A stretch of DNA of 64,000 nt, taken from NCBI GenBank assembly GCA_027943335.1, contig BSBK01003255.1, positions 62,001 through 126,000 on the forward strand, in the 5' to 3' direction. Source of the DNA: Chamaecyparis obtusa (lineage: Eukaryota > Streptophyta > Pinopsida > Cupressales > Cupressaceae). The translations under genes were made by a program, and so were the position numbers. The notes under the pieces were generated by a model. That model made no database searches. It had not been told where the DNA came from and was given only the letters and a program-made list of their open reading frames with translations. Shown here in pieces: positions 46,598-56,592 of this stretch. Position 1 is the stretch's first letter. Each line of letters starts with the position of its first letter.

Positions 46598-47126
46598 TAT
46601 TATAAGTTACATCAGTAACAGTTCCCAACAACCCTAAAAACCATTTAGTTGGTGTTGACATTTCATGTTAGCCTTAGGTCCACCATTTATAAATAATCAA
46701 AGATATCATGAGTGAACCTATGGTCCTTTGAAAAATTGGTTAAGTCCTTAAAGATTATACCCTAAACCCTTATCTTCCTTTCCTTAGTCATTATTTCTAA
46801 TATTATAATCTTTTCTCGACTAGGCCAACCAGTCAAGTCTCTCAAGAGTCACTAGCTAAAGTCCCTTACTCCATTTTCTGACCAACCACTACAATAAAAC
46901 CCTATCATTACTGCCTAAAATAGCACTGACTTTTAGTGTATTTTTTTGCTAAAATTGAGCCTTTGGGTTGGAGAAAAAGTCAGCATAAAAGTGCATCCAA
47001 TATTTGGCGCTGAGTTTTGCATTGGATTATTCTTCTTATTTTGCATTGGATGTTGTGCCAAAAAAATTATTTTCTATTTTTCTTCTAATATGATGCCCAA
47101 AATAGCTTCTTTTTTTTTCTTCTGAA
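46598..47126. other. Unassigned sequence with a CACTA-like start
   Basis: CACTACAATAAAACCC at 46887 resembles a CACTA terminus, but no partner end or subterminal repeats were found. Otherwise nothing recognised. Confidence 0.3.
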
Positions 47127-47510
47127 TTGGCACTAGGTTTTTCTTCCATTATGGGGTTATTTGTTGCTTCCATTTTGGCTTCCAATTTTTCTTCTTGTGT
47201 TGCTTCTAGGTTTACTTCCGATTTTGCTTCTAAATTTGCTTCTTATTTTGCTTCCATTTTTAATTCCAATTTTTCTTCCAATTTTGGTTCTAATATAACA
47301 TTGCTTATTGCACCTATCTTTGCTTCCATTTATGCATCTTTTATTGCTTCTGATATTACTTCTATTATTGCATCTTTTGTTTCTTCTAAACTTGCTTCCA
47401 TCACTTCTTGGTTTTCTACCTAAATTGCTTCCTAGATAACACCAACTTTTGCTTTTGATTTTCTTCTAGCTTGACTTCTATTTTTGCTCCTTTTTTTCCT
47501 TCTAAAAATG
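47127..47510. repeat. Degenerate 12 bp minisatellite (TTTTGCTTCTAA-like)
   Basis: Around 25-30 imperfect units with core GCTTC(C/T)A lie at 12 bp spacing, with some 9- and 15-base units. The period is a multiple of three, so the plus frame stays open for 98 codons with a four-residue F-A-S-x pattern. There is no known domain, and a protein is unlikely. Confidence 0.75.
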
Positions 47511-47583
47511 CTTCTTATTTTATCTATTTATTAATTTAATATGTTTTATTTTAATTAATTTAGTCATATATTAAATGATATTT

Positions 47584-47652
47584 GGGAATGATGGAATCAA
47601 ACCACCATCCTCCTACTTGTAAAACAGGTTCTCTTCCATTGAGCTAGTAACC
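47584..47652 (-). tRNA. tRNA-like sequence (tRNA pseudogene or SINE head)
   Basis: The minus strand reads GGTTACTAGCTCAATGGAAG, a D-arm with an A-box-like TAGCTCAATGGAAGAG. Then comes a weak anticodon stem with a TTTACAA loop (anticodon UAC if numbered normally), and a T-arm GGTGG-TTTGATT-CCATC resembling the B box GGTTCGATTCC. The acceptor stem pairs badly. It is probably a decayed tRNA copy, not a working gene. Confidence 0.4.
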
Positions 47653-48548
47653 TTTAAAGAATAATCATACCATGCATATACTAGTACTTTCCATTAAACA
47701 TGATGTCAAGTTTTTCCAATCTATAGTTCAAGGGAAAAAAATCCTAAGGGGATGATGAATAGTGATACTCTAAAATCAATGGTGAAGTTACAGTGTAGGC
47801 AATGATAAAGACAAGAAAGAATGTGTTTTATGCCTTAATTGGCCTAAACAGGTTATCATTGCCTACATGAGAAAGACAAGAAAGCATGTTCCTTATGCCT
47901 TAACTTGCAGGTATTTTCCCTTCACATATGTATTACAATGATGCAGACTCTAGATAATATGATAAAACATGACAACCGTTAAATTACATGGAGGAGAGAC
48001 ATAAAACAACAATGTAATCAAAATGATTCCAAAGTGATCATATTCTATTCTAATTGAATGACAATCAACAAACAAATAGACTTTGAGAACCAAAAAACTA
48101 GAATATCTTATAATAGATGGTACTACATATTTTGGAACTAAATGATAGACAAAATATAGCTTCTCCATCCATAGCCAAACTACAGTTTGTGATAAAAAAT
48201 AAAGAATAGACAATGAAAATAGTATGCATACCTTGTGTTTACGAGAAGAATCTTCAAGATGTGTCTTAAAGATAGAAAGTTTATCCTTCAAAATATCTAT
48301 TTGTATTTTAGTGACATTATGTCCAAGCTTCTTGTATTGATCCTATAGATTAGAAAATTATGAATGATTAGACGTTAGAAATCAATGCTGATACAAATAA
48401 ATCAATTCTATTTGAAGTCATATGAAAAAAAAGGAATATGGTCATTGTACATAGTAAAAAAACCTGTTGTATATGACATGTAAATAGATTCAAGACAAAA
48501 AAGAAATAGAAAAGTGGCAACAACAATAACTATAACAATGTTTTAATA
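47653..48548. other. Unassigned sequence
   Basis: A 113-codon minus frame at 47950-48291 is hydrophobic with no recognised motif; I do not call it a gene. Confidence 0.35.
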
Positions 48549-48745
48549 GCTGCAGGAATAGTCAACTTCTAAAACTTAAACAATTAGCTCTATTCTGCCT
48601 TGGCTATAGGAACAATCAACTTTGTTCTACCTTCATTGTAGGAACAATCATCTCTATTCTACCTTGGTTGCAGGAACAATCAAATCTATTCTACCTTGGC
48701 TGCAGGAATAGTCAAAGAACATAGTTCAAATGGCTGGAGGAATAG
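48549..48745. repeat. 32 bp minisatellite (about 4-5 units)
   Basis: Units share the core GG(C/T)TGCAGGAACAATCAAATC followed by TATTCTACCTT; three central units are 32 bp each, flanked by degenerate ones. Confidence 0.75.
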
Positions 48746-50382
48746 TAACACATATCTACAAAATACACAAGACAAAGACCATAGCTACATGATGAAAATA
48801 AACAACAATAAGATAATAAGAAACACTGGAAAAATCCTCTCTAAAGATGAAATAAATGCTATAGGAAACAATGAAATGCAAATAATGGATCAACCAAGAC
48901 TACTAAAGGACATATATGTAAGTTTTCACAATTCAAGGTGACAAGGAAAGATTAAGTTCATTGATGCTACATCAAAGGAAAATCACCATGATTCCTTATT
49001 TACAGCTAATAAAATGATAATAACAATAGTAAAAATGAAGAAAACATATATAATGTGAAAGAATATGTTCAAGACATCTAAAGATACAGACATGGATCAT
49101 CAATATATACACATCTATAGAAAACAAAATAGTAATCTCCATCATAAGACAAGTACTCATATTACAAATTTTAACTCTCAAGGGAAGACTCCTCGACATT
49201 TCAAAAATTCAAAATGGATAAGGCTTTGAGAACACATCAAGAAAACTTGGCTTGTGATGTAAGATTAACCAGTTTGGGCTACATTTTGAAATTATTAAGG
49301 ATTTAGTTAAAGGTATCTTTGCATAGTGTATCATTTCTACCTATAAGATTACTCAAGATTAGTAATCAAAACAATATGCCTAAAATTCCATGCATTGGTA
49401 GATAATTTCTAGTACATCTAAAATATAGAAATCCAACTTCCTAATACTAGTGTTATAATTTATGGCATCACAAGTCATGTTTCTTGATATTAGCCACTTG
49501 ACATTAGGACCCATACTGGTAATTGATGTGTAATCTTTATCTTTTTCAGCCAAGGTCCACCCAATCCAGAGGAGCTTAAAAATTATAGCCAAAACTGTCC
49601 ACAACAAAGAGATGTACAATACTAGACAAATTGTGAAACTATTTTGAAGTTAAAAAATTTAAGTACTTTTAGATATCCAATATGTGGGAATAACCACATG
49701 GATTAAAGACCCAAAAGCTAGGAAGATAGACCTCCTTTGGATACTAAATGTTGTGTCAATTCAAAATTCCTTCAGTTAAGTAGAAATGATTATAGAAAAT
49801 GACATAAATGAAAGAAAAGTGAAATCAACCATGCATAAATATCTCCTTGGAACATAAGAAGACATAAATCAACTAATTTACCTACATTATACTTGTCTAA
49901 AGTGTCTTCCTGGTGTTACATATTTTTCCTTTCATGTCAAAATAGTTCCCTAGTTAAGTCCTAAATATTTGTAAGTTCTTGTGTTCTAAAATGAGTGACA
50001 TTCCTTAATCATACCCTCAAAGTTTCCTTAAAATTTCTAAAATAGGGCCCCTTGTTCCAAAGTCCTAATGCTAAAAAAATTCCTCTTATGATGTTTCTTA
50101 CACCTCTAAAAATACCATGGAAAACAAGTTTTGAAAAGTCAATGCTTTATGATACTAAAAATTGAGAGGTAAAAACAAGTCTTTTTTTTTTCTTTTCCAA
50201 AGCTCTAAAAAATTTACCCTCATCATGACTTGGAGTTTTCTAGAAAAGAAAAATTAGAGGTTGCTTGTGAACAAAGAGAATAGAAAATTTTGCAAAGTTC
50301 TTGTAAAGAAAAATGGGGTTCTAATAAGTAATGAGCAGATTTGTGTGTGAGTTCAACATCTTTCCTTTTAGAAGAAGGTTTG
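48746..50382. other. Unassigned sequence
   Basis: Short frames only, mostly poorly supported. I see no repeat or known domain. Confidence 0.35.
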
Positions 50383-50795
50383 TTAATGCAAAAATTAGTG
50401 GTTTCATGGATTGAAATAGTAGTGCATGCAATAAAAGTGTGTTCATAGTCAAGGGAGTCAATTTCATGAGAAAGGAAAGGCATAAATCATTGAGAGTGTA
50501 GTGTCTTTAATGCATGAAAAGATCATATTCAAACCAAAAAGAAGCAATGTTAATATATCAAATAGAGGCTTTAACAATGGAGCAATAACAATGGTTTTTT
50601 AATGCAAAAATTAGTGGTTTCATGGATTGAAATAGTAGTGCATGCAATAAAAGTGTGTTCATAGTCAAGGGAATCAATTTCATGAGAAAGGAAATGCATA
50701 AATCATTGAGAGTGTAGTGTCTTTAATGCATGAAAAGAGCATATTCAAACCAAAAAGAAGCAATGTTAATATATCAAATAGAGGCTTTAACAATG
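50383..50795. repeat. Tandem duplication, 216 bp period
   Basis: The block starting TTAATGCAAAAATTAGTGG at 50383 recurs at 50599, with about 197 bases nearly identical (only a few differences) and a short spacer GAGCAATAACAATGG between. It lies directly before a LINE fragment. Confidence 0.85.
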
Positions 50796-50799
50796 AAGA

Positions 50800-51037
50800 A
50801 TCAAATTTTTTTGCTGGACTCTATTCCTAGAATTATGGATTCCAAGGACAATGACTTCCTAAAAGCCATTCCTAAGGATGAGGAAATTAAAAGGGCGGTT
50901 TTCTCTTTTGAAGGAGAAAAGTCCCCTGGACTGGATGGGTTTTAGATGTTCTTCTTTCAATTTTTTTGGAGTATTACTGGGAATGATGTGTGCTCTGCAG
51001 TCAGAGTTTTTTAGATCCATGACTATTCTAAAAGAAC
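50800..51037 (+). pseudogene. LINE relic 3, reverse transcriptase N-terminal fragment
   Basis: LLDSIPRIMDSKDNDFLKAI, then EEIKRAVFSFEGEKSPGLDG and MFFFQFFWSITGNDV with a stop between, match the start of LINE RT (EEI..AVF..... K.PGPDG). The fragment is cut at 51037 by the start of an LTR; its 3' part was not found in the window. Confidence 0.75.
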
Positions 51038-52023
51038 TGTTAGGATTAGGTAATACTGAGAGGGGGGGGGGGGGGGGGTGAATCAGTATTACTAAATTTT
51101 AACTTAAACTTCAACCAATTATAGATAAAGCAAAACAATTCTGAAATGAAAAGAACATACAAGCACAACACATAACTCATGACACCATGATTTATTCTCA
51201 AGGAAACTCGGTTAAGGGAAAAACCCCGGCGGGGATGATACCCACAACTATGCACTAAAATATTATATCCTTGTCAGGAGATCTATCCCTGTTAGGAGCT
51301 GATGATTACATAGTACATTTACTTGTTAAAGGATTAAAAAACCCTGTTAGGGGTATATAGAACACCTGGTTAAAGGTGGTGAGCACACTGCTCTTATAAT
51401 AAAAAAAATGTCTCAAAAGAGTTCTCCAAAATGTGAATAATACAAGCACTTATCTTGCTTAGCTAGTTCCAGTTATAGCTTTGTCTCTTACTAATCTCGC
51501 ATCTGATCTCTATTCTTAGATTCACAATCTTTCTTCATCATCATAATCGTATACATACTTCGCTTTCACAAACACACTCTATACTTATACAAAATCTGCC
51601 ATCAAGTCAGCTTCACAAATACCATACAAAACTTAAGCAAATGACAATCGTGGAGTCAGAAATATACTCCATTCACTTGACTTAGCACGTTATCATATCC
51701 ACTATACTCTCCTTGATCTTTGCAACTATTCATATACCATGTTATACTGATTTACTATCTTCGCATACCTTCTGAACACTGTATCTTACTTATCTGATAA
51801 CCACAACTCATGCACTCTTAATTGAAGCATGTATACATCCCAAAATACCTTAAGTTAACTTTGCAAGCCATAATACCTTATATATCTTCATCGCTGACTA
51901 AGACTGCAGCACTGTTTCCTGCTATCCTGATTATGGACTTAGTCATTTTGATGACTGAGACTCTAGTGGAAAACTTCTCAACATGCGATCACTCCAACAT
52001 AAGTGTTGCCATAAATGACAACA
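51038..52023 (-). repeat. 3' LTR of element D, distal part
   Basis: On the plus strand it starts TGTTAGGATTAGGT. A run of about 17 G (51062-51078) follows close by. It holds leader-type units CCTGTTAGGG and GGTTAAAGG (about 51280-51390) and a GGGAAAAACCCC block (51218). It stops at GACAACA where element C begins. The target flank on the left is AGAAC. Confidence 0.75.
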
Positions 52024-53172
52024 TGTAGACACCTAAAATAGTCCATTCACACTAATGTTAATTTTTATTAATATTTTCCCTTAACATTATGGTTAGTTTT
52101 ATTAATTGACTATAATCATTATATTCTTCTATTTATTTATTTAAATTTATTTTAATTAAATAAATTTATTTTCCTTTTGTTTTTAAATTTTATTTAAATA
52201 CTATAATATATTAAATTAAATTTAATATATTATCCCTCCATTTCCCTCTATAAAATAAGTTTTATTTATTTTATTCATCCACTAGCCTAAAGTTCTTCTA
52301 AACCATGATTAAATTAAATTTATTTTAATTTAATTCATTTTCCCTTTTTCCTATGCTTACTTTTTTCTAATATTCCTCTAATCTTGATCAAAAGGTGGAT
52401 TACCTCTAAACATGTGCACAATCACCTTTTCCAAGGTGGCCACCTCTCCATATTTTTTCTCCACCAATCATTTTTAAATTCCCTTTTTCCCTCTCAAGTG
52501 AAGTTTGACTTTTGCCACTTCACCTTTTGCCTCTTAATCCTATCCACTCATCCTTTTGCCTCTTAATCCTAGCCACTCATTTCATTTTTCCTCTTCATCT
52601 TTTCCAAACCCTACCTAACCTTTAATCCTAGCCACTCATTCTTTTGCCTCTTAATCTCCACATCCAATTCTTTTCATTTTCTATAAAAGGATGCCTCACT
52701 CCTCATTTTAGGTCTAATTTCTTATTCTTCTTAATCTTTTAGCTCTTGCATCTTCTAGCATTATTAATCATTCTAGTTCCTTTCTTTATTGCAATCTAAT
52801 CTTATTCTTAGTTTCTTAATCTTGTTTCATTTATCATAGATCTTAATCTTGTTTTCATTATCATTATCTAGAATCAATCTTGCATCATTTTAATCTTTAT
52901 CATTTGTGGAGCTTGGGGCACATTCCTTATACTTGTTCTCAATCCCTTCACCATCATTTAGTTTGCATCTCCTAGTTTTGCATTTCATTTGTGTTGGGAG
53001 AGCATACCCACAATAATCTCAAAGAGAAAATCAAACAAGGCTTCGGGTGCCCTTGTTTTAGCTCATCGGAGGTTGTAACAAAAATTACTTATTTTGTTGC
53101 ATTTGAAATTACTAACATCTAATGTGATTGTTTGTTGTTTTGGTGTTTTTAATTTGAAGCAAATAGGTACCA
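52024..53172 (+). repeat. Left LTR of element C
   Basis: Homologous to 55119-56283 throughout (shared TCATCGGAGGTTGTA, GGGAGAGCATACCCACAA, TTTCTATAAAAGGA blocks). A TATAAAAGGA promoter box is near 52682. Confidence 0.85.
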
Positions 53173-55118
53173 TGATGAAAACTTGGAAAACAGGCATCAT
53201 GTGTAGTCCCTCCCTATAATTTTTCTTCATACTTGGGGGCAAGCTCCATCCATTCTATGCTATCTTCCACATTCCCTATCCACCATCTATTTTCCTATCT
53301 AAGTTCATTATCATTTCGTTTCCCATCTTTGATCTTGACTATCCTATGCATCCCCTCTATCCATAACCCTTCCTCCTTATCCATCCATTTTCCTTCATAA
53401 CTCCATCCATTTTCACATATTTGATCTTGACATACCTATCCTCCATCTCATAGTCATTGTCATATTCATTTCCTTCATCCATTATTCATAATACTCTTTG
53501 AATCCATACACCTTCCCTTATCCTTGATCTTGATTATCCTACACATTTCCTCCATCCATTATCTATTATCCAATTCCATCTATATCCCCCATCTCATATC
53601 CCTTATCCTATTCATACCTTCCATCTCATATCTCTTATCCATCTACTTTTCACTTTCATACCTTTTTCCTTCATAAAAATCTAGATATAGTAATACAAAG
53701 AAAATATCCATGCACACTTTGGACAACACAAGCCTTCACTTCCTCCATAAATATCCTTTCTGTATTATCCATCCATTTCATACATCCTTATTCACCATCC
53801 TTCCATCCGATACATTGTTTTCCTCCATCTTTCCATCCTTTATTCTCCTCCTTCTAGTGTGGCACATTTAACTCCTTTTCCACTTAGTTCTTGGATCTCC
53901 ACCCCTATACCCCCAATCCTATAGTCTTCCATATCCTAACCTTACATATCCATTCATTCCATCTATCTCCTATCCAATTCCTTCCTTCCATCCATTCATA
54001 CTTTATCCACCATATCTCCATCCTTCCATCCTCTATCATTCCATGGTTATCCCTTGTCATTGGTCCCAATCCACTTATCCTTTTTCCTATCCTATCCAAT
54101 CCAATCCAATCCAATCCCTTAATCATCATTTCATCTTATTCAAACCATCTTTTCTATCAAATCTCTTTATATTCTAATCAAATCCAATTATTCCCCTTCC
54201 ATTCTTTTTAATCTCATCTTATCCAATCATCTTCTCTTCCAGTCCCATTCTATCCAATCCTCTCATCCAAATAAATTTAAAAAATTTAAAAATCCAAAAA
54301 TAGTATAAAATGATCCTGAAAAAATTCAAAAAAATTGATATATGATCTTGAAAAAAAATAAAAATTTAAAAAATCCTTATAATCCAAAAGATCCTAGTTC
54401 AGTCCAATCAAGTGCGATCAATAGTAATCCAGGCAATCCAATCTTTCAATCTAGCACATTAATATTTAATCAAGCCAACGTCTTAAACCAAATCGGCTGA
54501 TAATCAATTGATCAATTTCATATCCAATCATCATCATGGGATGTGTCCTTCCCAATCTTTGAGGCCCTGCCCTCCCAATTAGTCAATCACTCAATCAATT
54601 GGTTTTCATCTTGACTAGGGGCAATATGTTGGTTTGCTTTTGGTTTTTTGTGCATGCTTGCTTGTTGCTTGTATGTATTAGTTTTTTTTGCATCTAACAT
54701 GGTCTTTGCATCCTATTGTCACATGGGCATCATGGTCTTCCATATCATGATGTCATATGATATATGGTTGTATTTGACCTTTTTGATCATGTACTTGGCA
54801 CATGGTCATCTTGGTTCCTCATACCTTGGTGCATAATGTCAAGAACAATATCAAAATAGGATATGCTTTCTCATGTTGACACAATGATAATTTGCATTTA
54901 GGTTCATTTTTCATTGGAGGCCTTCTTTTATTCACTTCCTCTACCCTCACCCTTCCTTTTCGAGAAAATTGTCAAAATTAATTTTTTGCTCAATTTTCTC
55001 AAGGGGGCACCATCCTCATCCTCATCCTATCATTTCTTAGGCATGAATCCTAAGGTATCTTATTTTCTTCTTCTTTGATGCGATGTCAATTTCGACACCA
55101 CATCAAAGAGGGGCAAAA
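53173..55118 (+). other. Non-coding interior of element C with CCATC-rich tract
   Basis: From about 53230 to 54250 the plus strand is dominated by pyrimidine words such as ATCCATCC, CTTCCATCC and TATCC, ending in (CAATC)n near 54096-54117. An A-rich block follows (54270-54400). A 106-codon frame here is a by-product of the composition. Confidence 0.7.
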
Positions 55119-56283
55119 TGTAGACACCTAAAATTTTCCATTCACACTAATGTTAATTTTTATTAATATGTTCCCTTAACATTATGGTTAATTTTATTAA
55201 TTGACTATAATCTTTATATTCCTCTATTTATTTAATTAAATTTAGTTTAATTAAATAAATTCATTTTCCCTTTGTATTTAAATTATATTTAAATACTATA
55301 ATGTATTAAATTAAATTTAATATATTATCCCTCAATTTCCCTTTATAAAATAAATTTTATTTATTTTATTTCTCCACTATCCTAAATTTATTCTAAACCA
55401 TGATTAAATTAAATTTCTTTTAATTTAATTCCTTTTCCCTTTTTCCTATGCTTACCTTTTCTAATATTCCTCTAATCTTGATTTAAAGGTGGATTACCTC
55501 TAATCATGTGCACAATCACCTTTTCCAAGGTAGCCACTTCTCCATATTTTTTCTCCACCAATCATTTTTAAATCCCTTTTTTCCCTCTCAAGTGAATTTT
55601 GACTTTTGCCACTTCACCTTTTGCCTCTTAATCCTATCCACTCATTTCTTTTGCCTCTTAATTCTACCCACTCGTTTCATTTTGCCTCTTCATCTTTTCC
55701 AAACCCTACCTAACCTTTAATATTAGCCACTCATTCTTTTGCCTCTTCATCTCCACCGTCGAATTCTTTTCATTTTCTATAAAAGGAGGCCTCACTCCTC
55801 ATTTTAGGCTAATTCTTCTAAGTTCTTATTCTTCTTAATCTTTTAGCTCTTGCATCTTCTAGCATTATTAATCATTCTAGTTCCTTTCTTTATTGCAATC
55901 TAATCTTATTCTTAGTTTCTTATTCTTGTTTCATTTATCATAGATCTTAATCTTGTTTTCATTATCATTATCTAGAATCAATCTTGCATCATTTTAATCT
56001 TTATCATTTGTGAAGCTTGGGACAAGTTTCTCATACTTGCTCTCAACTCCTTTACCATCATCTAGCTTGCATCCCATAGATTTGCATTAGTTTTGCATTT
56101 CATTTGTGTTGGGAGAGCATACCCACAATTAATCTCAAAGAGAAAATCAAACAAGGCTTTGGGTGCCCTTGTTTTAGCTCATCGGAGGTTGTAGTGAAAG
56201 TTACTTATTTTGTTGCATTTACTAACATCTAATGTGATTGTTTGGTGTTTTGGTATTTTGTATTTGCAAAAAATAGGTGTACA
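55119..56283 (+). repeat. Right LTR of element C
   Basis: Preceded by polypurine tract at 55103-55118. TATAAAAGGAGG near 55779 is a likely promoter. Confidence 0.85.
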
Positions 56284-56344
56284 TTTTCATTGCATACACA
56301 ATCCTCAAGTGATCCGTAGTGGTCCAAAACATCACTTTCCAACA
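56284..56344 (-). repeat. 3' LTR of element D, proximal part (61 bp)
   Basis: On the minus strand it starts TGTTGGAAAGTG and reads to GCAATGAAAA, where element C interrupts. Together with 51038-52023 it would give an LTR of about 1,047 bp. Confidence 0.65.
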
Positions 56345-56592
56345 ATCTCTCCCTTTGGCATTGATGGCAACACTTAGAAAAAATGACTAAGTGTCACAAT
56401 ACAACTCTTTTTTTTTTCTTTTCTCTTTTCTAATTTTTTTGTTTTACACATATTTTCATATATTTACTATTTTCTTCTCTACATATTACTCTCTCATATT
56501 TCTTTCTCCTCCTCATTTTTCTTTCTCTTCCTCTCCCTTTGACATCAATGGTAAAGGTACATTCAAAATTGCAAAACTTAAGCACAAAAGAT
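56345..56592 (-). promoter_or_regulatory. Polypurine tract of D, with a second tract about 190 bp upstream
   Basis: The minus strand reads GCCAAAGGGAGAGAT directly before the LTR. A second tract, CATTGATGTCAAAGGGAG, is at about 56531-56550 and is followed by a purine-rich stretch. No coding sequence lies between. Confidence 0.7.

Larger units (their letters stand above)
52024..56283 (+). mobile_element. Non-autonomous LTR element C, 4,260 bp, inserted in the LTR of D
   Basis: Two LTRs of 1,149 bp (52024-53172) and 1,165 bp (55119-56283) begin TGTAGACACCTAAAA. The right LTR ends AGGTGTACA, near-complementary to the start; the left ends AGGTACCA. A purine tract CAAAGAGGGGCAAAA sits directly before the right LTR. 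The interior (53173-55118) codes for nothing recognisable and has a long CCATC/ATCC-rich pyrimidine stretch. Target flanks are not clean (CAACA and TTTTC with TG..CA ends). Confidence 0.78.

Noticed and set aside
46887..46902. CACTACAATAAAA as a second CACTA terminus
   Set aside because: No partner end, no subterminal repeats and no target duplication found.
47950..48291. 113-codon hydrophobic minus-strand frame as a membrane protein gene
   Set aside because: No homologous feel, AT-rich composition alone explains the hydrophobic residues, and no supporting gene structure.
53891..54211. 106-codon frame in the CCATC-rich tract
   Set aside because: Amino acid composition (Pro, Ser, His, Ile) follows the repeat words; there is no domain or start context.
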